Source: Dermatobacter hominis (GTDB taxonomy: Bacteria; Actinomycetota; Acidimicrobiia; Acidimicrobiales; Microtrichaceae). From it: a stretch of DNA of 64,000 nt. Shown in pieces: positions 16,232 through 25,025 of the stretch (position 1 is the first letter of the stretch; each line of letters starts with the position of its first letter). The DNA lies in NCBI RefSeq assembly GCF_020715685.1, contig NZ_CP085840.1:1860001-1924000 (forward strand). The letters are read 5' to 3'. A program made the translations under genes and the position numbers. The notes below the pieces were generated by a model. It searched no databases, was not told where the DNA came from, and worked only from the letters and a program-made list of their open reading frames with translations.

Positions 16232-17263
16232 ATGGACCGAACGGACGAGGTGCGACGTCGCGGTCGCGGGCGGCCACGCCGAACCCTGCGTGCCATGACC
16301 GCCGGCCTGCTCGTGGCCACGTGCGCCGCGGCGGTGCTGGCGAGCTGCGCTCCCCCCGTCGCGCCCGGTCCTGGGACCATCCCGGCGGGCCCGGGCCGTG
16401 GGCGGGACCAGGCGTCGGTGACAGCGCCGTCGGCCGGGTGCCGCACCAGCTCCCGGATGGCACCGGGCCGCAACGTGATCACCATCGACGTGGGCGGTGT
16501 CGACCGCACGTCCCTCGTGGACGTCCCGTCGTCCGGCGACGGCCCACGACCCCTCCTCGTCAGCCTCCATCCGTTCCTCCTCGGACCCGACGCCTGGGAC
16601 GCCTACTCCGGGCTCGCCGCCGCCGGCACCGCTCGGGGGTACATCGTCCTCACGCCGCTGGGGAGCGATCCAGGACCGCGCTGGGCCGTGCCCGGCGGCC
16701 TGGCGACCGGCGCGGACGACCTCGGCTTCATCGCTGCGCTGCTCGACCACGTCGAGGACCGTGCGTGCGTGGACCGCAACCGGGAGTTCGCCGCCGGCTT
16801 CTCCGCCGGCGCCGCCATCGCCCAGGCCCTGTCGTGCACCATGCCCGACCGCTTCGCAGCCGTCGCCGGGTCCGGCGGGATGAACCTCACGGCCCGCTGC
16901 CCCGGCTCCCCCGGCACCAGCGTGCTGGTCCTCCACGGCAGCGCCGACCCGATCGCGCCACCGACCGGATCCGAGATCCCCTTCGCGCCGCCCATCGGAC
17001 TCGCGATCGGGACCGTGGCGTCGGACGACGCCGCCCGGGCCGGCTGCGGGCCCTCTCCGCTGGTCGAGCAGGTGACCGCGTCTGTGCTGCGACACCGCTG
17101 GACCGGCTGCACCGACGGTCGTCGTGTCGAGTACCTCGAGCTCCGCGGCGCCGGCCACACCTGGGCGGGGTCGCCCAACCCGCTGCTCGAGCTGTTCACA
17201 GGGCCGACGGACACCAGCATCTCGGCCACCGCGACCGTCCTCGAGTTCTTCGACCGGACCTGA
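16232..17263 (+). CDS. Esterase/PHB-depolymerase-like lipoprotein
   Basis: 343 residues. A lipoprotein signal ends in the lipobox LASC near residue 38, so it is probably anchored outside the membrane. The rest is an alpha/beta hydrolase of the LpqC/feruloyl-esterase/PHB-depolymerase type: LVSLHPFLLG (oxyanion region), nucleophile Ser in GFSAGAAIA, acid Asp in LHGSADPIAP and catalytic His in GAGHTWAG. Several cysteines suggest disulfides. GGAGGG lies 6 nt before the ATG. Substrate is unknown; short-chain or polymer esters are expected from the family. Confidence 0.85.
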   Translation: MDRTDEVRRRGRGRPRRTLRAMTAGLLVATCAAAVLASCAPPVAPGPGTIPAGPGRGRDQASVTAPSAGCRTSSRMAPGRNVITIDVGGVDRTSLVDVPSSGDGPRPLLVSLHPFLLGPDAWDAYSGLAAAGTARGYIVLTPLGSDPGPRWAVPGGLATGADDLGFIAALLDHVEDRACVDRNREFAAGFSAGAAIAQALSCTMPDRFAAVAGSGGMNLTARCPGSPGTSVLVLHGSADPIAPPTGSEIPFAPPIGLAIGTVASDDAARAGCGPSPLVEQVTASVLRHRWTGCTDGRRVEYLELRGAGHTWAGSPNPLLELFTGPTDTSISATATVLEFFDRT

Positions 17264-17375
17264 GCGCGAGGGCCGTCGGCAGGATCTTGTCGGCCGCTGT
17301 CGAAATCGGCTCGTCCCGTTCGACGTTCGGGCACGGTGGTGCAACACGGCGCCACCGGAACAGGAGGAGTTCACC

Positions 17376-17726
17376 ATGCCGCAGTTCGCCGCACTGATCT
17401 ACGAAGCCCCACGACCCACGCCCGACTCGCCCGACTTCACCGGGTACATGGCGGGCTACACCGCGTTCGGCGAGCGCGCCGGCGACGCCATCGTCGGCGG
17501 CGCCGCGCTGCTCGGCCCCGAGACGGCCACCACGCTCGAGGTGCGAGGAGGCCCCGACGGCGAGCTCGTCCAGACCGACGGCGCCTACGCCGAGACCAAG
17601 GAGTTCCTCGGCGGCTTCTACCTGCTACAGGCGGAGGACCTCGACGCCGCGGTGGCGTTGGCTCGCCACATCCCCGCCGCCTCCGACGGCGGCCGTGTCG
17701 AGGTGCGGCCGTTGATGCCCATGTGA
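17376..17726 (+). CDS. YCII-domain protein, ECF42 partner
   Basis: 116 residues: FAALIYEAPRP, GERAGDAIVGGAALLGPETATTLEVRG, DGAYAETKEFLGGFYLLQAEDLDAAVALARHIP, VEVRPL. This is the YCII/DGPF type of ferredoxin-like fold. A strong GGAGGAG precedes the ATG at 17376. The stop overlaps the next ATG (TGATG), coupling it to the sigma factor gene. DGPF/YCII proteins are the regular genomic partners of ECF42 sigma factors, so it probably belongs to that signalling unit. The biochemical activity is unknown. Confidence 0.88.
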   Translation: MPQFAALIYEAPRPTPDSPDFTGYMAGYTAFGERAGDAIVGGAALLGPETATTLEVRGGPDGELVQTDGAYAETKEFLGGFYLLQAEDLDAAVALARHIPAASDGGRVEVRPLMPM

Positions 17727-18955
17727 TGGAGGTCTCGATCGAGCGGATCGTGCGAGCGGAGCGTGGTCGCGTCGTGGCCACGCTCCGCCGCCTGACCGGC
17801 GACCTCGACCGCGCCGAGGACGCCGTCTCCGATGCGGTGGTCGATGCGTTCGAGCAATGGCCTCGACGAGGCATTCCCGAACGGCCGGGCGCGTGGCTGA
17901 CCACGGTCGCCCGCCGCAGAGCGCTGGACCGGATCCGGCGGGAGTCGCAGCGAGGCGACCGCGAGCGGGCCGCGCACCTCGCGGCCGCGCTCGAATCGGA
18001 GCCCGATCCGCTGCCGTGGTCGACCATCCGCGACGACCAGCTCCGCCTCGTCTTCACCTGCTGCCATCCCGCACTCGGTCCCGATGCGCGCGTCGCCCTC
18101 GCGCTGCGGACCGTCTGCGGCCTCACCACGGTCGAGATCGCCCGGGCCTTCCTCGTCCCCGAGGCCACGGTCGGTCAGCGGATCTCGCGTGCGAAGGCGA
18201 AGATCGCGGCCAACCGGATCCCCTACCGAGTGCCGACCGACGCGGAGCTCCCCGACCGGCTCCCTGCCGTGCTGGCGGTCGTCGACGTCGTGCTCGCCAC
18301 CGGCCATCACGCCCCGCTCGGCGACGACCTGCAGCGCCCTGACCTGATCGAGACCGCCACCTGGCTCGCCCGCCTCCTCGTCGAGCTGCTGCCCGACGAA
18401 CCGGAGTGCGTCGGCCTGCTGTCGCTCTGCCTCTCGGTGAGCGCCCGGTCCGCGACCCGGGTCGACCCCGACGGCCATGCGGTGCTCCTCGCCGATGCCG
18501 ACCGTTCCCAGTGGGACCACGACGCCACCGCCGAAGCCGTCTCGCTGCTCGATCGGGCCCTGCGCCGAGGCCGCCCAGGCCCGTTCCAGGTGCGCGCCGC
18601 CATCTCCTGCCTCCACTCCGTCGCCACGGTCGACTCCACCGATTGGCCGCAGATCGTCGAGCTCTACCGGATCCTGGAGGACCTGACGCCCACCGTCCCG
18701 GTGCGGGTCAACCGCGCCGTCGCCGAGGCCGAGGTCGGGGGACCCGACGCCGGCCTCGCGCTGCTCGAGCACCTCGCCGACTCGGCCGAGGCGCAGCGGT
18801 GGCACCTGTACCACGCCGCCCGAGCTGAGATGTTGCGCAGGACCGGCGACCGTGCCGGATCGGCCGAGGCGCTCCGCGCCGCCCTTGCCCTCGGGCCGAA
18901 CGACGCCGACCGACGGTTGCTCCAGGAACGACTCCGGTCGGTCGAGCCGACCTGA
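17726..18955 (+). CDS. ECF42-type RNA polymerase sigma factor with TPR-like extension
   Basis: 409 residues. Sigma region 2 (LTGDLDRAEDAVSDAVVDAFEQWPRRGIPERPGAWLTTVARRRALDRIRRE) and region 4 (LRLVFTCCHPAL, LALRTVCGLTTVEIARAFLVPEATVGQRISRAKAKI) are followed by a C-terminal half of about 200 residues rich in helical repeats (VRVNRAVAEAEVGGPDAGLALL, YHAARAEMLRRTGD). That layout is diagnostic of ECF42. There is no anti-sigma gene nearby; in this group the extension is thought to regulate activity. It is translationally coupled to the YCII gene. Confidence 0.9.
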   Translation: MEVSIERIVRAERGRVVATLRRLTGDLDRAEDAVSDAVVDAFEQWPRRGIPERPGAWLTTVARRRALDRIRRESQRGDRERAAHLAAALESEPDPLPWSTIRDDQLRLVFTCCHPALGPDARVALALRTVCGLTTVEIARAFLVPEATVGQRISRAKAKIAANRIPYRVPTDAELPDRLPAVLAVVDVVLATGHHAPLGDDLQRPDLIETATWLARLLVELLPDEPECVGLLSLCLSVSARSATRVDPDGHAVLLADADRSQWDHDATAEAVSLLDRALRRGRPGPFQVRAAISCLHSVATVDSTDWPQIVELYRILEDLTPTVPVRVNRAVAEAEVGGPDAGLALLEHLADSAEAQRWHLYHAARAEMLRRTGDRAGSAEALRAALALGPNDADRRLLQERLRSVEPT

Positions 18956-19013
18956 CCGGCGTGCGGTGGTGGCCGAACGCTCGTCCCGGGCACGCACTGA
19001 CCTGATCGGCGTC

Positions 19014-19991
19014 TCAAGCCAGCCGGTCCCGCCGTTCCTGCTCACGCTTCGAGTACGCGGCGGCACGTATCGCCTCGTCCGTCTCGAGGCCGGATCCCAG
19101 ACCGCCACCGACCGTCGCGGCGGATGCGACGAACCAGGCCAGGACGAACATGTCGCCATACCCGAGCGGGGTGCTGACGTAGCCGCCCATGACGTCGGGG
19201 TCGAGGATGAACAACGCCCACGCCAGGTTCACCACGAAGAGTGCGACGTAGCAGATGAGCACCCCCGCCAACAGGGTCGCCACCGTCGACGCGTTGTAGA
19301 GGCGTGACCGCGACCGGGCCTGCGCCGAGTCGTCGTCGGGATGGTCCCAGAGCTCGCCGTCGATCGTGAGCCAGGCCACGACGAGTGCGATCGACACGAC
19401 GGTGGCGATCACGAGGCGCCACCACGACAACGACGCGGCGAGCACCCAGACCGTCGAGTTGATCGTGGCGACAGCTCCGGTCGCCAGCGCCGCGACGAGC
19501 GCAGACTTCATCCCGGGCACCAGCAGCCACGGACGGTTCGCCCGCACCATCCCCTTGAGCAGTCGCCAGTGGCCGCGCCGGTGGGGGATGGTCACGTGGC
19601 GCTCGCCGTTCCTGTCCGGGTCCGCCATCTCGCTGACCAGCGAGTGCACGGCGTGGCGGGCGCGGGTGTGCAGGCGAAACCCGCCCAGGGCCGGCAGTGA
19701 CAGCACCGCGGCCCGCTGCGTCGAGTCGGTCTGTGCCAGCAGGTACCCACCCTCGGAGTCGGGAAGGGGGAGCTCGGTCAACCCGACCACCAGGTCCCAG
19801 GTCCGTTCCCGAGCCTGTTGCTGCAGCCGGCCGACGGCCGTCTCGACGTCCTCGGAGCCGGTGGTGAACGGCTCGCTCACGACGGTGATGTCCCACTCGG
19901 TGCCATCGAACGGGCTCAGGTCGGTCAATCGGCGAGCGATCTCGGTCGGTGCGGCTGGGTCGGCCAGGATCCCGACTCGGACTGCCTCCAT
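19014..19991 (-). CDS. Hypothetical multi-pass membrane protein
   Basis: 325 residues. The first ~140 look cytosolic (VRVGILADPAAPTEIARRLTDLSP, WDITVVSEPF, WDLVVGLTELPL, AAVLSLPALGGFRLHTRARHAVHSLV) and are followed by four predicted membrane spans (SALVAALATGAVATIN, WWRLVIATVVSIALVVAWL, VATLLAGVLICYVALFVVNLAWALF, GYGDMFVLAWFVASAATVGG). Related actinobacterial proteins are sometimes labelled methylene-tetrahydrofolate dehydrogenase, but no such motif is visible. The ATG at 19989-19991 follows a GGGGG tract 12 nt away. Function unknown. Confidence 0.72.
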   Translation of the reverse strand: MEAVRVGILADPAAPTEIARRLTDLSPFDGTEWDITVVSEPFTTGSEDVETAVGRLQQQARERTWDLVVGLTELPLPDSEGGYLLAQTDSTQRAAVLSLPALGGFRLHTRARHAVHSLVSEMADPDRNGERHVTIPHRRGHWRLLKGMVRANRPWLLVPGMKSALVAALATGAVATINSTVWVLAASLSWWRLVIATVVSIALVVAWLTIDGELWDHPDDDSAQARSRSRLYNASTVATLLAGVLICYVALFVVNLAWALFILDPDVMGGYVSTPLGYGDMFVLAWFVASAATVGGGLGSGLETDEAIRAAAYSKREQERRDRLA

Positions 19992-20139
19992 CTCGGGTGC
20001 GTACCCCCTTCGCCGCGTCTGACCACCGTGACCTCGATGATCACGGGTGGCCGTCGGTGATCTCGATGATGGCGTCGAGCCGGCGGAGCGCAGTGATCGC
20101 CGAAACGTCCCCGTCGCGGTCGGCGCGTACGCTTCGGCG

Positions 20140-21036
20140 ATGGCACTGACCTCCTCGACCGCCCTCGACGTGCAGCGGCTGTCCGGATCCCTGGGTGCCG
20201 AGATCCGCGGCATCGCGCTCGGCGACGCGACCAGCACCGACGCGGCACTCGTCCACGAGCTCCTGCTCGAGCACATGGTGCTGTTCTTCCCCGACCAGCA
20301 CCTGACCGCCGATCAGCACCTCGCCTTCGGACGGCACTTCGGCGAGCTCGAGGCCCACCCGAACCTCGACATGGAGCGCGAGCGGCCCGAGTTCTTCGAG
20401 CTCCGAGCGGTCGACGGCGCCGGCGGGGTGGCCGACGAGTGGCACAGCGACCTCACATGTGCCCGGCACCCGTCGAAGTTCGCCATCCTCCAGGCCAAGG
20501 TGGTCCCTGCCGTCGGTGGCGACACCCTCTGGACGAACGCCGCCAAGGCGTACGACGAGCTGTCCGCTCCGCTGCGCGACCTCTGCGACGGGCTGACGGC
20601 GTACCACGACGCCGGGCCGCACCTCGCCCCGGATCGGGGGTTCATCCACCCCGTCGTGCGCGTGCACCCCGACACCGGTCGTCGGTCCCTCTTCGTGAAC
20701 GAGCACTTCACCCGTCGGATCGTCGAGCTCAGCGACGCCGAGTCCGCGCTCCTGCTGGGCCACCTCACCCGATGGGTGCAGCAGCCGCGCTTCACCGTCC
20801 GCTACCGCTGGACCGCCGGCACGGTCGCCATGTGGGACAACCGCTGCACGCAGCACCACGTGCTCGACGACTTCGAGGGTGAGCGCCTCATCCAGCGGGT
20901 GACGGTCATGGGCGACGAGCCGCGGCCGGCGGCGACCCTCCCACGGTGGGACCCGTACGGATCGACGACGGCGACCTTCTGGCGCGATGCCGACATGCAA
21001 CGCCAGCTCAGGGCCCAGCGAGACGACCCGACCTGA
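20140..21036 (+). CDS. TauD/TfdA family 2-oxoglutarate-dependent dioxygenase
   Basis: 298 residues of the taurine dioxygenase family: LGAEIRGIALGD, LLEHMVLFFPDQHLTADQHLAFGRHFGEL, iron ligands in the HxD of EWHSDLT, GGDTLWTNAAKAYDEL, the distal His in CTQHHVLDDF, and Arg in ERLIQRVTVMGD for 2-oxoglutarate. It would hydroxylate an organic substrate, releasing CO2 and succinate. The ATG at 20140 has no clear ribosome binding site; TACGCT six bases upstream could be a -10 box of a leaderless transcript, but no good -35 is seen. No substrate-specific neighbours. Confidence 0.88.
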   Translation: MALTSSTALDVQRLSGSLGAEIRGIALGDATSTDAALVHELLLEHMVLFFPDQHLTADQHLAFGRHFGELEAHPNLDMERERPEFFELRAVDGAGGVADEWHSDLTCARHPSKFAILQAKVVPAVGGDTLWTNAAKAYDELSAPLRDLCDGLTAYHDAGPHLAPDRGFIHPVVRVHPDTGRRSLFVNEHFTRRIVELSDAESALLLGHLTRWVQQPRFTVRYRWTAGTVAMWDNRCTQHHVLDDFEGERLIQRVTVMGDEPRPAATLPRWDPYGSTTATFWRDADMQRQLRAQRDDPT

Positions 21037-21041
21037 ACCGT

Positions 21042-21057
21042 CCGGGCCGAAGCCCGG
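21042..21057 (+). terminator. Candidate terminator hairpin after the dioxygenase gene
   Basis: CCGGGC, loop CGAA, GCCCGG lies six bases after the stop codon of the dioxygenase gene. The stem is short but has a stable tetraloop. No U-tract follows. Confidence 0.35.
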
Positions 21058-21152
21058 GGTCGGCGCCCACCGAGGCACCCAGGTCGCGCTGCTCACGACG
21101 TACGGGGGCGCCGAGCGGAACAACCCGGTCCGCGGAGGTGATCACCACCCGG

Positions 21153-22571
21153 TCAGGGGCCGTGGTACTCGATCATGACGAGGGTCGCGTCGTCGCTGAG
21201 CCCGGTGCCGCTGTACGCCAGGATCGCGGCGGAGAGGCTGCGGAGCGTCTCGACGGGAGCCAGACCATCGTTGACGGCGCGGACGAGGAAGTCGACGAGG
21301 CGGGGCACGCCGAACTGGTCGCCGTCGGCGGACCTCGTCTCGGTCACCCCGTCGGTGTAGAAGAGCACGCAGTCCCCGGCCTGCAGATGTTCGACCGCGA
21401 CCTCCTTGACCGTCCCGCCGAGGCCCATGGGGATCGACGGCCGGCACGAGAGCTCGTCGGCATAGGCGCCGTTCCGGATCAGCAGCGGCAGCGGATGCCC
21501 AGCGTTCAGCCATGAGAGGTTCCCCGAAGGCAGGTCGAGCGAACCGATCTGACCGGTGACGAACGCGTCGTCGCCGAACTGCGAGGCGATGGCGCGACCG
21601 GTATCGGCGTACGCCGACTCGAGTCCGCGACCTTCGCGGCGAGCATTGCGGAGACCGTTGATCGCGACCGTCGAGATCAGGACTGCGGACATCCCGTGCC
21701 CGACCGCGTCGATGATCCCGAACTCGACCATGTCGGCGTTGAACGCGAAATCGAACGAGTCGCCTCCGATCGAGTACGCAGGTTCGAGGATGCCGCTGAC
21801 CGACACCTTCGGAGTGGTGCAGCTGAGTGGCGGCAGGAGGCCCCACTGCATCTCAGCGGCCAGCGACAGCTCCTCGGTGCGGCGAGTTCGGAGCATCGCG
21901 TCCGTGTAACGACGCTTGCTGACCAAGATGAGCGTCAGGATCCGCACGACCGGGTCGATGAGGTCCTCGGGGACCTCCTCCCACGCCGGGTGATCCATCT
22001 CGAGGACTCCGATGCGTTCACTGTTCTCTGACACCGGCACGCAGACGCGATCACCTGAGACGAGCGTCTCGCCTCGGGAGAAGGCTCGACCGGCGAGGGT
22101 TCCCTCCATCGCAGGCGGCACGCCATGCCCGTCCTCGATCTCGTTGGCGAGATATCGAAGAGAGTTGAGCGAGTAGTCCGCGACGAGGAGCCGGGCAGAA
22201 CGAGCGCCGAGGATCGAACCGACCGCGCCGACGATGCTCGCCAGATCGCTCGTCGACGCCGATGCGACGTCCAGCAAGGCGACGAGCGCCGCACCGACTG
22301 AGTGATCCTCCACATCCGGAGCTGCGGTCGGCGGCCGATGCCGTGCGACACCGGACGTCGTCGGATCGGAGGCGATCGCTGGGTCGACCGAGGGACGCAC
22401 GTCCTCCACCGCCACCCTGTACCCGGCGCCCACGGCGAGATTCCGCCGTCGTTGCGTTCGTCGGGGAACCCTGGGATCCGGCGGGAGCTCGGGTCGGGTC
22501 GTGGCAGCGCCGGGGGGAGCGGGCCACACCCGGCGAGCGCGAGGGGCCTCACCCGGCTGGATAGGTCGCAT
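21153..22571 (-). CDS. GAF-like domain plus PP2C (SpoIIE/RsbU) phosphatase
   Basis: The conserved part has a GAF-like segment (DLASIVGAVGSILGARSARLLVADYSLNSLRYLAN, GRAFSRGETLVSGDRVCVPVSENSERIGVLEMD) followed by a SpoIIE PP2C domain: LAAEMQWGLLPPLS, YSIGGDSFDFA, IIDAVGHGMSAVL, NAGHPLPLLI, VLFYTDGVTETR and LSDDATLVMIEY. The N-terminus is uncertain: an ATG ends at 22571 without a ribosome binding site, and a GTG at 22413-22415 would skip a low-complexity Pro/Arg-rich leader. It is probably a phosphatase for STAS proteins; no partner gene is adjacent. Confidence 0.8.
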   Translation of the reverse strand: MRPIQPGEAPRARRVWPAPPGAATTRPELPPDPRVPRRTQRRRNLAVGAGYRVAVEDVRPSVDPAIASDPTTSGVARHRPPTAAPDVEDHSVGAALVALLDVASASTSDLASIVGAVGSILGARSARLLVADYSLNSLRYLANEIEDGHGVPPAMEGTLAGRAFSRGETLVSGDRVCVPVSENSERIGVLEMDHPAWEEVPEDLIDPVVRILTLILVSKRRYTDAMLRTRRTEELSLAAEMQWGLLPPLSCTTPKVSVSGILEPAYSIGGDSFDFAFNADMVEFGIIDAVGHGMSAVLISTVAINGLRNARREGRGLESAYADTGRAIASQFGDDAFVTGQIGSLDLPSGNLSWLNAGHPLPLLIRNGAYADELSCRPSIPMGLGGTVKEVAVEHLQAGDCVLFYTDGVTETRSADGDQFGVPRLVDFLVRAVNDGLAPVETLRSLSAAILAYSGTGLSDDATLVMIEYHGP

Positions 22572-22638
22572 GGCTCGGATCGCAGGACGCGGCGTCGGGG
22601 CGCTGCATCGGCTGATCGAGCTCGCTGCGATCGGTCCG

Positions 22639-23487
22639 TCACGTTTCGGGGAGCCTGCGCAGCACCGCCTCGACGACCTGGTCCGGTGCCTCGTGCGGGA
22701 TCCAGTGACCGACTCCGGCGAGCACGTCGAAGCGGTACGGACCCACGACGTGCCGCTGGGTGAGCTCGGCGGCGGCGCGGCCGAGCGCCGGATCACCGGT
22801 GCTCCAGAGGTAGGTGGTAAGCACGGAGACGTCGCCGACGCTCCGAAGCAGGCCGATGCCGTTCGCCCGGTACCAGTCGAGTGCAGCCGTCGCTGCGCCG
22901 GGTTGCGTGAATCGGTCGACGGTCGTCTCGACCCTCGCCGGCGGAAGTCCGCTCGCGCGGAGCGCGAACCGCAACAGCGCGCCGCCGGCCGCGGTGAGCA
23001 CGCGCTCGGGCAGCAGTGGGATCTGGAAGAGGGCGGCGTAGGTCGACCGCACCGGCTGCAGTGAGCGCACCATCGCCTCGGCGAGCGCCCGGGGGTGCGG
23101 GGTCGACAGCACGGTCAGGCTCCTCACCCGCTCGGGATGCTGCGCCGCCACCGCCCATGCGACGACGCCGCCCCAGTCGTGGCCGAGCAGGTCGACCTTC
23201 GCCGCTCCGACTGCGTCGACGACCGCCAGGGCGTCGGCAACCAGGTGCTCGATCCGGTAGGCAGACCTCCCGGACGGGCGCGCGCCGTCCGCGTAGCCGC
23301 GCTGGTCCGGCGCCACGACCCGACGGCCCGCCTCGACCAGCCGGGGTGTCACGTCTGACCAGCACTCCGACGCCTCGGGGAACCCGTGCAGTGCCAGGAC
23401 CACCGGCCCGCGGACCGGTCCCTCGTCTCGCAAGGGGAGGACCAGTCCGTCGGATGACACCTGGTGGACACGCCCCGTTGCGACCAT
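22639..23487 (-). CDS. Epoxide-hydrolase-like alpha/beta hydrolase
   Basis: 282 residues: LALHGFPEASECWSDV with the HGxP motif, DQRGYADGARPSGRSAYRIEHL, nucleophile Asp in LLGHDWGG, YLWSTGDPALGRAA, and catalytic His in GVGHWIPHEAPDQV. An Asp nucleophile indicates epoxide hydrolase or haloalkane dehalogenase chemistry rather than esterase. The ATG at 23485-23487 lies four bases after the stop of a tiny membrane-protein gene, so it is the distal gene of the coiled-coil operon. Substrate unknown. Confidence 0.85.
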   Translation of the reverse strand: MVATGRVHQVSSDGLVLPLRDEGPVRGPVVLALHGFPEASECWSDVTPRLVEAGRRVVAPDQRGYADGARPSGRSAYRIEHLVADALAVVDAVGAAKVDLLGHDWGGVVAWAVAAQHPERVRSLTVLSTPHPRALAEAMVRSLQPVRSTYAALFQIPLLPERVLTAAGGALLRFALRASGLPPARVETTVDRFTQPGAATAALDWYRANGIGLLRSVGDVSVLTTYLWSTGDPALGRAAAELTQRHVVGPYRFDVLAGVGHWIPHEAPDQVVEAVLRRLPET

Positions 23488-23491
23488 CGGG

Positions 23492-23611
23492 CTACCGCAG
23501 CAGGTTGAGCGCCACCGTCAGGATGATCGAGGCGATCACCGACAGGAGCACCATCGCCAGACATCCCGGGGCCCCGCCGACCGGGCGGACCTCGACGTCC
23601 CGGAAGCGCAT
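23492..23611 (-). CDS. 39-residue single-span membrane microprotein
   Basis: A 39-residue reading frame beginning MRFRDVEVRPVGG and ending in one hydrophobic helix (CLAMVLLSVIASIILTVALNLL, in two halves around a Ser) plus a terminal Arg. Its ATG at 23609-23611 overlaps the stop of the preceding coiled-coil gene (TGATG), and the hydrolase ATG begins four bases after its TAG. The tight packing and a clean amphipathic design support a real gene. Orientation would be N-in by the Arg-rich start. No family recognised. Confidence 0.65.
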   Translation of the reverse strand: MRFRDVEVRPVGGAPGCLAMVLLSVIASIILTVALNLLR

Positions 23612-24228
23612 CAGCGCCCCTTGCGTCGTTCGGCTGCGCTCCGCTGGATCTCCGCGTCGGCGCGGTCGGCTCGCGCCTTCGAACGGCGGGCGCTCTGGGC
23701 GGTGCGCACGGCCGACTTCTCCGTGGTGATCTCCTCCGCTCGACGACGGCGTGCCGCCCGCTCGGCTGACCCGGTCGCGCGCGTCTCGGTCTGCCGGGCC
23801 GCCTCCTTCGTCCGTTCGGCCTGCTTCGCCGCTCGACGTTCCTTCTGCTCCGCCGCGGTACGGGCCCGGCGGCTCTGATCGTCGGCTGCTGCCTCGGCTT
23901 CGCGCTTGCGACGACGTGCTGCAGCACGCCGTTGCTCGAGCTGCTGGGCCGCCCGCTGCTCATCGGCGTCGGCAACGGTCTCGAGCGCAGCGGCACGCCG
24001 GAGCTCGTCCAACGCGGCGCGCTGCGTCTCGGCACGAGCCTGCAACGTCTCGTCGTGGAGCAGACCACCGACCGCCGAGGTCATGGTTGCCCGAGCGGCC
24101 GTGAAGGCCATGGCCGGCGCCCACTCGCGGTCCCGACGGTGGCCGGACACGAGCTCCAGGACGGACAACGGGAGTCGGACGAGCGTGAAGCCGAGGTCGA
24201 GGGCGGTTCGTGGCACTTGAGTCATCAT
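23611..24228 (-). CDS. Coiled-coil, highly charged hypothetical protein
   Basis: About 205 residues. The first 50 are moderately hydrophobic (ALDLGFTLVRLPLSVLELVSG, MAFTAARATMTSAVGGLLHDETL). The rest is an almost continuous Ala/Arg/Glu/Lys coiled coil (ADEQRAAQQLEQRRAAARRRKREAE, EQKERRAAKQAERTKEAARQTE). Two ATGs in tandem (ending 24228 and 24225) are possible starts, with AGGAA upstream. It lies 89 bases behind a similar coiled-coil gene and is coupled to the microprotein gene. A structural or scaffold role is inferred; function unknown. Confidence 0.72.
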   Translation of the reverse strand: MMTQVPRTALDLGFTLVRLPLSVLELVSGHRRDREWAPAMAFTAARATMTSAVGGLLHDETLQARAETQRAALDELRRAAALETVADADEQRAAQQLEQRRAAARRRKREAEAAADDQSRRARTAAEQKERRAAKQAERTKEAARQTETRATGSAERAARRRRAEEITTEKSAVRTAQSARRSKARADRADAEIQRSAAERRKGR

Positions 24229-24317
24229 GATCGCGGTTCCTGCGTCCTTCTTGGGACTGTTGGTATGGCCGGTCGTGGCCGGCGTACGGGTTGTCGGGCC
24301 GGCGCGGCGCGCGGACG

Positions 24318-24821
24318 TCATGCTCCCGCCTCGTCAGCCAGCCGCTCCGCTGTGCGACGGGCCTCGTCGGCCTCGGACTCGAGCTCCTTCGCGTGCGAGA
24401 GCTCCTGACGGTGCTCGGCCGCTGCTCGCACCTCCTCGGCGTGGGCCTCGGCGACCGCCCGACGTTCTTGCTCGGTCGCAGCCAGCTCCGCCTGCCGCCG
24501 ATCAGCCTCTGCAGATTGCTCCGCCCGGCGTCGCTCGTCGTCGGCGAGCCGGGTCCGAGCCTCGGCCTGCTCCTCTGCGGCGAGCCTCGCCTGCTCCTCG
24601 TCGAGCTCGCGCTCGCGGGCAGACAGCTCCGCCGCTTCCTCCTCGTCGGCGGCTTCCGCCTCCATCTGTCGGGCAGTGGCGACGGCGTCCGCCTTCACGT
24701 CGTGCAACTCGCCCTCCCGCCGGAGGCGATCGTCACCCAGGAGACCGCCGAGCGCCTTCTTGGCGGTGCCGAACATGCGGTCGGCGAGCCCGCCGGACCT
24801 CGGAGCGGATGGATCTGACAT
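24318..24821 (-). CDS. CsbD-like N-terminus with long coiled coil
   Basis: 167 residues. Residues 10-50 (GLADRMFGTAKKALGGLLGDDRLRREGELHDVKADA) resemble the CsbD stress-protein repeat, in which GDDRL-x-x-EG is typical. From there to the end it is an Ala/Glu/Arg coiled coil (EEEAAELSARERELDEEQARLAAEEQAEARTRLADDERR). GAGGAAG-type sequence upstream of the ATG supports the start. It is the first gene of a minus-strand run with a second coiled-coil protein, a microprotein and a hydrolase, and is divergent from a GGDEF gene. CsbD proteins are stress-induced; the role here is inferred. Confidence 0.75.
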   Translation of the reverse strand: MSDPSAPRSGGLADRMFGTAKKALGGLLGDDRLRREGELHDVKADAVATARQMEAEAADEEEAAELSARERELDEEQARLAAEEQAEARTRLADDERRRAEQSAEADRRQAELAATEQERRAVAEAHAEEVRAAAEHRQELSHAKELESEADEARRTAERLADEAGA

Positions 24822-25025
24822 GGAGCTTCCTCTCGGACTGCGCCGTCGCGACGACTCGCGCAGCAGGGACGCCCTACCCGGCGCTGGACCAGCGCGTCAT
24901 GGCATCGGTCACACGGGCGCCGCCGATCCGCATCGATGCCACGCGATGCACCGGTCGGTGACACGCCGTGCGCGACCAGGTCCTCAAGATTTCAGGCAGA
25001 GCGACCCGGTGCCGACGGTGAGGGG

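Noticed and set aside
14659..16509. N-terminal 600 codons of the long minus-strand frame that ends at 13546
   Set aside because: It overlaps the fasciclin and sortase genes and has low-complexity Gly/Arg composition; the DUF2817 domain starts at 14658.
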